From: Bacillota bacterium
GTDB lineage: Bacteria; Bacillota; Clostridia; Lachnospirales; Lachnospiraceae
Length of the DNA: 7,016 nt
Assembly (NCBI GenBank): GCA_023458855.1
Contig: JAEWWQ010000251.1
Location: 1 to 7,016 of the forward strand
Direction: 5' to 3'
Shown in pieces: positions 1-6,394 of this stretch; the first letter of the stretch is position 1, and each line of letters starts with the position of its first letter. The position numbers and the translations under genes were made by a program. Below the pieces are notes generated by a model that ran no database searches, was not told where the DNA came from, and saw nothing but the letters and a program-made list of their open reading frames with translations.

Positions 1-270
1 GATTTCTTTTTTCTGGAAGCCGCATTGTTAATTGAAGAACATTATGAGACAATCATGGATGAATTGTGGTATATTTATGCAAAAGAGGATGTCAGACGGG
101 AGCGTTTGAAAAAGTCACGCGGATATTCAGAGGAAAAGATTACGCAGATTATGAGGGAGCAGTTACCGGAACAAATATTCCGGGCATATTGCAAGGTGGT
201 AATAGATAACAGCGGTGCAATAGAAGACGCGTATAAGCAGATTGATGAGAAATTGGGGGGATACCTATGA
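1..270 (+). CDS. coaE: Dephospho-CoA kinase, C-terminal part (5' end outside window)
   Basis: The reading frame is open from the first base and gives 89 residues before TGA. Dephospho-CoA kinase phosphorylates the 3'-hydroxyl of the ribose of dephospho-CoA with ATP, the last step of coenzyme A synthesis in the cytoplasm. The fragment begins DFFFLEAALLIEEHYE, matching the strand and helix (usually written 'EAALLIE') near the middle of CoaE. It continues with the WYIYA strand, the R-R-E-R-L-x-x-S-R-G lid segment (about fragment residues 32-41) and the late VIDNSG strand (about 69-74), which typify the family. Roughly half of the usual ~200 residues are missing to the left, including the P-loop, so that part cannot be checked. 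Met9 of the fragment is internal and not a start. The stop overlaps the next gene's start as ATGA, which implies one transcript and probably coupled translation. Assignment rests on recognised family resemblance. Confidence 0.88.
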   Translation, partial: DFFFLEAALLIEEHYETIMDELWYIYAKEDVRRERLKKSRGYSEEKITQIMREQLPEQIFRAYCKVVIDNSGAIEDAYKQIDEKLGGYL

Positions 271-2339
271 TAGATATGCATCAATACCCGGGACAACTGG
301 TATTCGGACTGGATATAGGAACAAGAAGTATCGTTGGAACGGTCGGATATAAGTTGGGAGATAAGTTCTATATCGTTGCGCAAGAGACAAGAGAACATGA
401 AACAAGAGCCATGCTGGATGGGCAGATTCATGATATTATCAAAGTCGGGCAGACAATCAGGGAAGTAAAAGAAAAGCTGGAATCGCGAATTGGAAGAAAA
501 CTGGCAGACGTTTGTATCGCAGCAGCCGGTCGCGTATTGCGTACAGTAACAACTTTGGTAGAAGTAGAACTTGGCGCCGACAAGGTCATTACATCAGAAG
601 ATATCTATGCGTTAGATTCTGCTGGTGTGGAGAAAGCATATGCGGAATTTCAGAAAAGTAATACGCTAGAAGATAAGTTTTATTGCGTGGGTTACTCGGT
701 CATTCGTTATTATATGAATGGATATCCGATGAGCAATCTGGAAAACCATAAAGCCCATACCATCTCAGAAGAACTGATTGCAACATTTTTACCAGATGAT
801 GTAGTAGATGGTTTGTATCGGGCAGTGGAATTGGCAGATTTAGAAGTAGCGAACCTGACATTGGAGCCTATTGCGGCAATTCAGGTAGCCATACCGGAAA
901 ATTTCCGTATGCTGAATATCGCACTTGTAGATGTGGGGGCAGGCACCTCCGATATTTCCATCACAAAAGATGGAAGTATTATCGCATATGGTATGCTGCC
1001 ATGTGCAGGGGACAGTCTGACAGAAGCAATCGCGCAGCATTGTCTGGTTGATTTTGCCATGGCGGAGAAGATAAAAAGGGGCATCATGGATCAGGATGTG
1101 GTTGAATATCAGGACATCATGTTTTTGCCGCAGTCAATAACAAGGGAGGAAGTACTTGACATTGTGGCACCAATTGTAGATTCTATGACAAAGCAGGTAG
1201 CAGATAAGATCAAGGAGCTGAATGGTGATAAATCAGTAAGTGCGGTATTTGTTGTCGGGGGCGGTGGAAAGATTCCTACCTATACGGAAAAACTGGCAGC
1301 AGAACTTTCTATTCAAAAGGAAAGAGTGGCATTACGCGGAAAAGAAGTAATGCAATCGATTGAGTTTTTAGAAGAAGGTATTGAAAAAGATTCTCTTCTT
1401 GTTACGCCAATCGGTATCTGCCTTAATTTTTATGAGCAAAGTAATAATTTTATTTATGTAACGTTTAATGGAGAACGGGTAAAATTATATGATAATAACA
1501 AATTAGCAATTGTTGATGCCGCAATGCAGGCTGATTTTCTGAAAGAAGCACTATTTCCAAGGCGTGGAAAGGAATTGAACTTTACCGTAGACGGCAAGAG
1601 TAAGATTGTGAGAGGACAACTGGGAGAACCGGCTGAGATTACATTAAATGGAGATAGAACAGATATTTCACAGAGAATTCATGCAAATGATGTGATAGAG
1701 GTAAAGGAATCTACATTTGGAGAGTCAGCAAAAATTGAGATTCAGAAGCTGCAAGAGTATTCAGCTACACTAAATATAATCGTAAATGATAAAAAGATCG
1801 AATTACCAAAATTCGCCAGTGTAAACGGAACATTACAATCTGGTTATTATGAGATTCAGGAAAATGATGAGATTGAAATGTTAAATTATTATACCGTAGA
1901 GCAAATTGTGGAATTTATGGATGTCTCTATTGACAGCGAAATGAATTTATATGTTAATAATAAGTGGGCAGATATAAATACTAAGGTTTTTGAAAACTTT
2001 TCCGTTATGTGGGGGATGGAAAAGCTGTCTTTTGAAGAGGACATGAGGGCACTTTCGGAAAATGTATCAGAAGATTTGGTGTATGAAGAAGATGACTATC
2101 AAGAGAACCCTATAGAAAATAACAGTGTTACGATGTCTGTTGTGGTGAATGGAAAACAAATACATATGCATGGAAAACAAAGTTATGTATTTGTAGACGT
2201 GTTTGATTATGTTGATTTTGATTTATCCAAAGTAAAGGGAAGCGGAATTGTTACAACCTGTAACGGAACAGCAGCACAATACATGGAGCCCCTGGAGCAG
2301 GGGGATGTAATAGAAATATACTGGAAGGACAGCGAATAG
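267..2339 (+). CDS. FtsA-family actin-like ATPase with long C-terminal repeat-bearing extension
   Basis: This 690-residue protein has an N-terminal half with the FtsA/actin fold. A phosphate-1 loop lies at 13-27 (Asp16 in GLDIGT), a phosphate-2 loop at 219-230 (Asp222 in LVDVGAGTSD) and an adenosine loop at 328-337 (VVGGGGKIP). The stretch around 98-210, ending LTLEPIAAI, resembles the region of FtsA that holds the 1C subdomain. FtsA anchors FtsZ to the membrane and polymerises using ATP, but FtsA is about 420 residues and ends in an amphipathic helix. Here about 300 further residues follow. They hold segments of the type V-N-G-K...G-D-V-I-E-I (about 396-480, 500-540 and 622-687) that look like small beta-rich modules, plus an acidic linker (about 585-620). 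The protein ends GDVIEIYWKDSE with no amphipathic tail. I predict no signal peptide or membrane segment. The ATG at 267 is preferred over Met4 because the G-run at 255-260 lies 6 bases upstream. It overlaps coaE by 4 bases and precedes walJ by 1. The FtsA superfamily is secure; a division role is inference. Confidence 0.85.
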   Translation: MIDMHQYPGQLVFGLDIGTRSIVGTVGYKLGDKFYIVAQETREHETRAMLDGQIHDIIKVGQTIREVKEKLESRIGRKLADVCIAAAGRVLRTVTTLVEVELGADKVITSEDIYALDSAGVEKAYAEFQKSNTLEDKFYCVGYSVIRYYMNGYPMSNLENHKAHTISEELIATFLPDDVVDGLYRAVELADLEVANLTLEPIAAIQVAIPENFRMLNIALVDVGAGTSDISITKDGSIIAYGMLPCAGDSLTEAIAQHCLVDFAMAEKIKRGIMDQDVVEYQDIMFLPQSITREEVLDIVAPIVDSMTKQVADKIKELNGDKSVSAVFVVGGGGKIPTYTEKLAAELSIQKERVALRGKEVMQSIEFLEEGIEKDSLLVTPIGICLNFYEQSNNFIYVTFNGERVKLYDNNKLAIVDAAMQADFLKEALFPRRGKELNFTVDGKSKIVRGQLGEPAEITLNGDRTDISQRIHANDVIEVKESTFGESAKIEIQKLQEYSATLNIIVNDKKIELPKFASVNGTLQSGYYEIQENDEIEMLNYYTVEQIVEFMDVSIDSEMNLYVNNKWADINTKVFENFSVMWGMEKLSFEEDMRALSENVSEDLVYEEDDYQENPIENNSVTMSVVVNGKQIHMHGKQSYVFVDVFDYVDFDLSKVKGSGIVTTCNGTAAQYMEPLEQGDVIEIYWKDSE

Positions 2340-2340
2340 A

Positions 2341-3138
2341 ATGAGATTATGCAGTATTGCCAGCGGCAGCAGTGGGAATTGTATTTATATAGGGTCGGAT
2401 ACGACACATCTGCTCGTAGATACTGGCATTAGCGGAAAAAGAACTGAAAAAGGATTGAATGAAATAGGACTTAGTATTACAGATATGGATGGTATTTTGG
2501 TTACCCATGAGCACATTGATCATATTAGTGCATTAGGTGTCATCAGCAGAAAATATGGATTACCGATATATGCAGCACCGGGGACGATTCAGGCGATTCA
2601 GGCAACAAGTTCTGTAGGAAAAATCGATGAATCTTTATTTTGTCCAATAAAGGCAGATGAAAAGCTAAGAATAAAAGATATTACAGTCCGCCCGATGCGG
2701 GTATCTCATGATGCAGCAGAGCCGTTGGCTTACCGTTTCGAGTATGGAAATAAAAAGATTGGTATCATCACTGACCTTGGTACCTTTAACGATTATACAG
2801 TAGCAAATCTGCAAGGCTTGGATGCGGTATTGCTGGAGGCAAATCATGATATTAATATGTTACAGGTAGGTCCGTATCCTTACTATCTGAAACAAAGAAT
2901 TTTAGGAGACAGAGGGCATTTGTCTAATGAATTGTCAGGCAGATTACTAAGCAGGATATTGCATGACGGAATGCAGAAGGTAATTCTCGGACATCTTAGT
3001 AAAGAAAATAATATGGCGGAACTTGCTTATGAAACTGTCCGGGTAGAAGTTGCGGCAACAGACACACCATATAAATGCGATGATTTTTCGATATGTGTAG
3101 CGAAACGCAGTGAAGTATCGGAAATTGTGGAAATATAA
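2341..3138 (+). CDS. walJ: WalJ/YycJ-like MBL-fold metallo-hydrolase
   Basis: This 265-residue protein is a metallo-beta-lactamase-fold hydrolase of the YycJ/WalJ group. It opens with the group's hallmark ASGSSGN (residues 8-14) and LLVDTGISGK (24-33). The metal-binding motif H-E-H-I-D-H is at 56-61 (His56, His58, Asp60, His61). Further likely ligands are His123 in SHDA, Asp145 in ITDLG and His218 in LGHLS. The GHLSN motif at 192-196 is also typical of the family. Two metal ions are expected. In Bacillus and Streptococcus the gene belongs to the WalKR locus, has been linked to coordination of replication and division, and is thought to be a cytoplasmic exonuclease-like enzyme. No walK or walR is seen here. 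Its start is 1 base after the FtsA-like stop, with GGAAGGA at 2323-2329 inside the upstream gene as ribosome binding site, so the two are almost certainly co-translated. Length is normal for the group. The exact substrate is not settled. Confidence 0.87.
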   Translation: MRLCSIASGSSGNCIYIGSDTTHLLVDTGISGKRTEKGLNEIGLSITDMDGILVTHEHIDHISALGVISRKYGLPIYAAPGTIQAIQATSSVGKIDESLFCPIKADEKLRIKDITVRPMRVSHDAAEPLAYRFEYGNKKIGIITDLGTFNDYTVANLQGLDAVLLEANHDINMLQVGPYPYYLKQRILGDRGHLSNELSGRLLSRILHDGMQKVILGHLSKENNMAELAYETVRVEVAATDTPYKCDDFSICVAKRSEVSEIVEI

Positions 3139-3167
3139 AACGATCAGCATGAAGGAGAAAACACATT

Positions 3168-3440
3168 ATGAAAAAAACGATTATCACCGTAGTAGGAAAA
3201 GACGCTGTAGGTATTATTGCAAAGGTATGTACCTATCTTGCAGAAAATAAGATTAATATACTGGATATTTCGCAAACAATTGTACAAGGGTACTTTAACA
3301 TGATGATGATTGTAGATATGGATAATGCAACTAAAAAATTTGATGATATTTCAACAGATCTTGATAAAATGGGAGAAGAGATCGGAGTAATGATCAAATG
3401 CCAAAGAGAAGATATCTTTGACAAAATGCATCGTATTTAG
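3168..3440 (+). CDS. ACT-domain protein, UPF0237 family
   Basis: This 90-residue protein is one ACT domain from end to end. It opens with K-K-T-I-I-T-V-V-G-K-D (residues 2-12), the first strand and turn, then a helix ('GIIAKVCTYLAENKINILDIS', in two pieces 15-23 and 24-35). The hydrophobic strand MMMIVDM (45-51) and a second helix with a closing strand follow. ACT domains normally bind amino acids or similar small ligands and pair up as dimers; family members of this size stand alone as UPF0237. The AAGGAG at 3152-3157 lies 10 bases before the ATG. Only 29 bases separate it from walJ and 56 from the UPF0210 gene. The pair ACT-UPF0210 is conserved in many Firmicutes, suggesting the ACT protein senses a ligand for, or binds, its partner. 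That is inference; the ligand is unknown and nothing in the sequence reveals it. Confidence 0.86.
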   Translation: MKKTIITVVGKDAVGIIAKVCTYLAENKINILDISQTIVQGYFNMMMIVDMDNATKKFDDISTDLDKMGEEIGVMIKCQREDIFDKMHRI

Positions 3441-3496
3441 TGGTGCTAAGATAGAATATAATAGATATCTAACCAAATGAGTAGGAGAACATCATT

Positions 3497-4861
3497 ATGA
3501 TAAATATGTTTGAAGTGGCAGAGACAAATAAAATGATCGAAAAGGAAAATCTTGATGTAAGAACAATTACATTAGGAATCAGTCTGTTGGATTGTATTGA
3601 CTCAGATCTGAATAAAGTGAATGAGAATATTTATAATAAGATTACCACAGTTGCAAAGAACTTAGTTGAAACTGGAAATGAAATTGAAAAGGAATTCGGT
3701 ATTCCGATTGTGAATAAAAGAATTTCGGTAACGCCAATTGCATTGATCGGCGGTGCAGCGTGCAAAAAACCAGAAGATTTTGTGACCATTGCAGATACCA
3801 TGGACAGAGCGGCAAAAAAAGTAGGCGTGAACCTGATCGGTGGATATTCTGCACTTGTATCAAAGGGGATGACAAAAGCGGATGAACTGTTAATTCGTTC
3901 AATTCCACAAGCGCTGGCCACAACAGACAGAGTGTGCAGTTCCGTAAATCTTGGCTCCACCAAAACGGGTATTAATATGGATGCTGTTAAATTAATGGGT
4001 GAGATTCTGCTGGAAACTGCAAATCTTACGAAAGAGGAAGACTCTGTTGCCTGCATGAAACTGGTTGTTTTCTGTAATGCGCCGGATGATAATCCGTTCA
4101 TGGCAGGTGCATTCCACGGTGTAACAGAGGCAGATGCAATTATTAATGTCGGGGTCAGCGGACCTGGTGTTGTAAAAACTGCTCTTTCCAAGGTACGTGG
4201 AGAAAATTTTGAAGTGTTATGTGAAACCATTAAAAAAACAGCATTTAAAGTAACAAGAGTTGGTCAATTGGTAGCACAGGAGGCATCAAAACGTCTTAAT
4301 ATCCCATTCGGTATTGTAGATTTATCATTGGCGCCAACACCGGCGATCGGTGACAGTGTTGCTGATATTTTATGCGAGATAGGTTTGGAGTATGCGGGTG
4401 CACCGGGAACGACAGCAGCGTTGGCTCTGTTAAATGATCAGGTGAAAAAAGGCGGTGTAATGGCATCTTCTTATGTGGGAGGACTTAGTGGTGCATTTAT
4501 TCCTGTGAGCGAAGATCAAGGAATGATTGATGCGGTACAGGCGGGTGCATTAACGCTTGAAAAGTTAGAAGCAATGACATGTGTATGTTCTGTCGGACTT
4601 GATATGATTGCAATACCGGGAGATACAAAAGCAACAACAATATCCGGAATCATTGCAGATGAGATGGCAATTGGTATGATAAACCAGAAAACAACAGCGG
4701 TTCGTCTGATACCGGTTGTTGGGAAAGGAGTCGGAGAAACGGTTGAATTTGGCGGTCTGTTTGGTTATGCTCCGATTATGCCGGTAAACGGGTTTTCCTG
4801 TGATGCATTTATTAATAGGGGAGGACGTATCCCGGCTCCCATTCATAGCTTTAAAAATTAA
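3497..4861 (+). CDS. UPF0210 / PFL-family (DUF711) protein
   Basis: This 454-residue protein closely resembles the UPF0210 family, called 'PFL family' because its fold resembles pyruvate formate-lyase and ribonucleotide reductase. Family landmarks in order are RTITLGISLLDC (22-33), IVNKRISVTPIALIG (71-85), VCSSVNLGSTKTGIN (146-160), MAGAFHGV (202-209), INVGVSGPGVVK (216-227), FGIVDLSLAPTPAIGDSVA (271-289), GTTAALALLNDQVKKGG (304-320), VGGLSGAFIPVSED (327-340), CSVGLDMIAIPGDT (364-377) and a C-terminal PAPIHSFKN (446-454). The length matches the usual ~445-455, so the gene looks intact. Cys residues sit at 33, 147, 362 and 364, but I cannot say whether any forms a radical site. I see no canonical C-terminal glycyl-radical motif (RVxGY), so true PFL chemistry is not supported. 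The AGGAG at 3483-3487, 9 bases upstream, favours the ATG at 3497 over Met4. The biochemical function is not established. Confidence 0.9.
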   Translation: MINMFEVAETNKMIEKENLDVRTITLGISLLDCIDSDLNKVNENIYNKITTVAKNLVETGNEIEKEFGIPIVNKRISVTPIALIGGAACKKPEDFVTIADTMDRAAKKVGVNLIGGYSALVSKGMTKADELLIRSIPQALATTDRVCSSVNLGSTKTGINMDAVKLMGEILLETANLTKEEDSVACMKLVVFCNAPDDNPFMAGAFHGVTEADAIINVGVSGPGVVKTALSKVRGENFEVLCETIKKTAFKVTRVGQLVAQEASKRLNIPFGIVDLSLAPTPAIGDSVADILCEIGLEYAGAPGTTAALALLNDQVKKGGVMASSYVGGLSGAFIPVSEDQGMIDAVQAGALTLEKLEAMTCVCSVGLDMIAIPGDTKATTISGIIADEMAIGMINQKTTAVRLIPVVGKGVGETVEFGGLFGYAPIMPVNGFSCDAFINRGGRIPAPIHSFKN

Positions 4862-4882
4862 AGCAAAAACAGAAAAATATAT

Positions 4883-4925
4883 AAAAGGTTCCCAGGCATA
4901 TAATTTGCTTTGGGAACCTTTTTTT
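4883..4925. terminator. Bidirectional intrinsic terminator between convergent genes
   Basis: AAAAGGTTCCCA (4883-4894) pairs perfectly with TGGGAACCTTTT (4911-4922), giving a 12-bp stem around a 16-base loop. The loop can add a GCA/TGC pairing (4896-4898 with 4906-4908). On the plus strand the stem runs into seven T (4919-4925), ending the UPF0210 transcript 25 bases after its stop. On the minus strand the A-run at 4883-4886 and the A-rich bases before it supply T residues, so the same hairpin should end tmcAL transcription. The tmcAL stop codon (4924-4926) touches the T-run, so its 3' untranslated region would be minimal. Confidence 0.9.
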
Positions 4926-6165
4926 ATGGTAATATAATAATATTTTGGGAATATTCGTTTGGAACAGAATGATTATATTTTGTATTGATAATTGTATTAT
5001 AAATATGAGAAGCACAAATCTCTTCTTCCAACATGGAAAGTCCGGCAGCATTATTAATAATTTTATAGGCATCTGCCAACTTGGAGATAAGAGGGATGGA
5101 ACTATGCTGTTTGATACGCCTGAGCAGAGTATCAGCTTCTTTACGGAAACCAAGCATACGTGCGTAAAATATAGTATCATCATCGAGAAAAGAAGAAAGC
5201 TTGTCCTTACGCATATTCAGAAGAATATGCAGCAGGCATCGGCTAATGCGTGCATACGTCATTTCCTTCGTTTTTAATCGTTCGCAAAAGGAACTGAAAT
5301 CCTTGTATTCGTTCAGGCGATTCTGAATGCGGGCAGAAAGATCTTCAGACACGTCGATATAATCGGTATATCCGGTCCTGGAATCCAGTAAAAGCTTGTA
5401 ATGTAATAAGAAAGATAAATCATCTGTAAATATAGGAAAGCTACAATTTAAATATTTCTGCATAATTGTATAAACAGAAGGGGGAACCTGATCCTCAATC
5501 AGCGATAAACTGCGGTTAGCCGCAAGGGAATGCCGGATGGCAATTGCGGAACTATTATGTTCCTGAAGCCTTTTCTCATGATAGGCGGATCCAACGCGCA
5601 AATTGGTATAAGGAACAATGTTGCTGTTTCTTTGGATAAGTGCCTTCATATACTCGATACCAAGAATATTATTTGGTGAAGATAATATGGAAGTGTGTGC
5701 GGAAAAATCAGGAATGGTCTCTTCTAAAGCAAGTGCACGTGCTTGCGGAAATGTCTTACCTGATTTCAGATAAAAGGACAAGATATTGTCAAAATCACTG
5801 GTTGGGTGGCAGAGAGCATTGGCAATTTCTGACAATACCGTGATATCCCCGCATTCACTTCCAAAACAGAGCGTATCTACAATGCCTAATTTATCCAGTA
5901 AGGTAACAGCGCCTTTGGCAAAATATTCTGCGCTTGTGCAGGCATAATAAAGTGGGAGTTCAAGTACCAGGTCGGCGCCATTCATAAGAGCCATCTGTGT
6001 GCGTGCGTATTTGTCTATCAGTGCCGGGTTGCCCCGCTGTGTATAATCTCCGCTCATGACGACAATGACATGATCAGCACCAGTCAAAGCTTTTGCCTGT
6101 TCCATATGATATTTATGTCCATTATGAAATGGATTATATTCTGCAATAATACCAACTACTTTCAT
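4924..6165 (-). CDS. tmcAL: tRNA-Met cytidine acetate ligase TmcAL (YlbM family)
   Basis: This 413-residue protein is a nucleotidyltransferase of the HxGH superfamily. TmcAL activates acetate with ATP to acetyl-AMP and transfers the acetyl group to the wobble cytidine (C34) of elongator tRNA-Met, making ac4C, which helps accurate AUG decoding; it acts in the cytoplasm and does not need acetyl-CoA. Key parts are GIIAEYNPFHNGH (residues 5-17, with His14 and His17 of HxGH), VVMSGDYTQRG (35-45), LELPLYYACTSAE (68-80), FGSECGD (101-107), SPNNILGIEYMKAL (163-176), NSSAIAIR (204-211) and TYARISR (303-309). Length is normal for the family (about 390-430). The frame stays open upstream to 6270, but the start at 6165 is chosen because MKVVGIIAEYNPFHNGH is the true family N-terminus and an AAGGAG sits 9 bases before it. 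It converges on the UPF0210 gene and diverges from pta, which provides the route to its substrate, acetate. Confidence 0.93.
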   Translation of the reverse strand: MKVVGIIAEYNPFHNGHKYHMEQAKALTGADHVIVVMSGDYTQRGNPALIDKYARTQMALMNGADLVLELPLYYACTSAEYFAKGAVTLLDKLGIVDTLCFGSECGDITVLSEIANALCHPTSDFDNILSFYLKSGKTFPQARALALEETIPDFSAHTSILSSPNNILGIEYMKALIQRNSNIVPYTNLRVGSAYHEKRLQEHNSSAIAIRHSLAANRSLSLIEDQVPPSVYTIMQKYLNCSFPIFTDDLSFLLHYKLLLDSRTGYTDYIDVSEDLSARIQNRLNEYKDFSSFCERLKTKEMTYARISRCLLHILLNMRKDKLSSFLDDDTIFYARMLGFRKEADTLLRRIKQHSSIPLISKLADAYKIINNAAGLSMLEEEICASHIYNTIINTKYNHSVPNEYSQNIIILP

Positions 6166-6174
6166 AAGCAGATT

Positions 6175-6180
6175 CTCCTT
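6175..6180 (-). promoter_or_regulatory. Ribosome binding site fixing the tmcAL start
   Basis: Read on the minus strand this is AAGGAG, followed by nine bases and the ATG at 6165-6163. The upstream in-frame ATG at 6270 would add 35 residues rich in Leu, Asn and Tyr that do not belong to the family and overlap the promoter-like region, so the shorter start is preferred. Confidence 0.85.
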
Positions 6181-6202
6181 ATTGTATAAAAATAGATACA
6201 AT
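6181..6202. repeat. Perfect inverted repeat ATTGTAT-N8-ATACAAT upstream of tmcAL
   Basis: Arms of seven bases (6181-6187 and 6196-6202) are perfect reverse complements with an eight-base AAAAATAG spacer. The site lies directly before the tmcAL ribosome binding site, so in RNA it could form a weak hairpin next to it. As DNA it could be a binding site for a dimeric regulator. Its half-site TTGTAT/ATACAA returns in the palindrome at 6280-6289. In such AT-rich DNA chance remains possible. Confidence 0.4.
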
Positions 6203-6203
6203 A

Positions 6204-6232
6204 AGAGTATCATGTTTTGCAAGATAAAACAA
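6204..6232 (-). promoter_or_regulatory. Weak candidate promoter for tmcAL
   Basis: On the minus strand TTGTTT (6232-6227) is followed after 17 bases by TACTCT (6209-6204), preceded by TGA, which gives a TGn extended -10. The -10 matches the consensus at only three of six bases. Transcription would start near 6197, inside the inverted repeat at 6181-6202. No better sigma-A site for tmcAL was found in this gap. Confidence 0.25.
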
Positions 6233-6252
6233 TGTGGGTTTTGTACTTCATT

Positions 6253-6270
6253 TTGCACAATATTTGACAA
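6253..6270. promoter_or_regulatory. Candidate Rex-like operator between tmcAL and pta
   Basis: The 18-mer TTGCACAATATTTGACAA has the TTG...CAA ends, spacing and AT core of the Rex box (clostridial consensus about TTGTTAANNNNTTAACAA). By eye it agrees at 10 of the 14 specified positions. Rex is the NADH/NAD+-sensing repressor of fermentation genes. The site lies 10 bases upstream of the proposed pta -35, and contains a perfect TTGACA (6264-6269). No rex gene is in the window, and four mismatches leave this tentative. Confidence 0.3.
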
Positions 6271-6279
6271 CTATCTATC

Positions 6280-6308
6280 TTGTATACAATAAAAAAATAA
6301 CTTATAAT
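6280..6308 (+). promoter_or_regulatory. Candidate sigma-A promoter for pta
   Basis: A perfect TATAAT (6303-6308) lies 17 bases after TTGTAT (6280-6285), whose TTG core fits a -35 though the rest does not. The start of transcription would be near 6315, leaving an 80-base leader before the pta ATG. The -35 overlaps a perfect 10-bp palindrome TTGTATACAA (6280-6289), a natural place for a repressor. A second possibility is TTGACA (6264-6269) with TACAAT (6285-6290), but its spacer is only 15 bases. Confidence 0.55.
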
Positions 6309-6319
6309 CATCTTACATA

Positions 6320-6333
6320 ACTGTATAAACAGT
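6320..6333. repeat. Inverted repeat ACTGT-ATAA-ACAGT in the pta leader
   Basis: Two five-base arms (6320-6324 and 6329-6333) are perfect reverse complements around ATAA. The element starts about five bases after the predicted pta transcription start. It could be an operator just downstream of the promoter or a small 5' hairpin protecting the mRNA. It is short, so the assignment is weak. Confidence 0.3.
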
Positions 6334-6394
6334 ACATTAGCAGAAAACGTAACTGCAGGATTTGAATAAATACAAATATTGGAGGAAATGGATT

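Noticed and set aside
3457..3471. TATAAT (3457-3462) beside the palindrome TAGATATCTA (3462-3471) before the UPF0210 gene
   Set aside because: No plausible -35 lies 16-18 bases upstream, and the 56-base gap fits read-through from the ACT gene; a minor internal promoter cannot be excluded.
3631..4230. A 199-codon open frame on the minus strand inside the UPF0210 gene
   Set aside because: It is fully antisense to a strongly conserved gene, resembles no family I know, and reflects codon bias of the real frame.
3497..4861. Reading the UPF0210 protein as an active pyruvate formate-lyase
   Set aside because: There is no C-terminal RVxGY glycyl-radical motif and no activating enzyme gene nearby; only the fold family name is shared.
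4945..5277. A 110-codon plus-strand open frame opposite the 3' part of tmcAL
   Set aside because: It is antisense to a recognised enzyme, has no convincing ribosome binding site or promoter, and its Cys/Ile-rich product is typical of a shadow frame.
5461..5477. CATAATTGTATAAACAG inside tmcAL, one base different from 6316-6332 in the pta leader
   Set aside because: A single 17-base near match in AT-rich DNA over 7 kb is within what chance can give, and one copy codes for conserved-looking TmcAL sequence.
6166..6270. A 35-residue N-terminal extension of TmcAL, open in frame to an ATG at 6270
   Set aside because: The family begins at MKVVGIIAEYNPFHNGH, the strong ribosome binding site is at 6175-6180, and the extension covers the promoter-like region.
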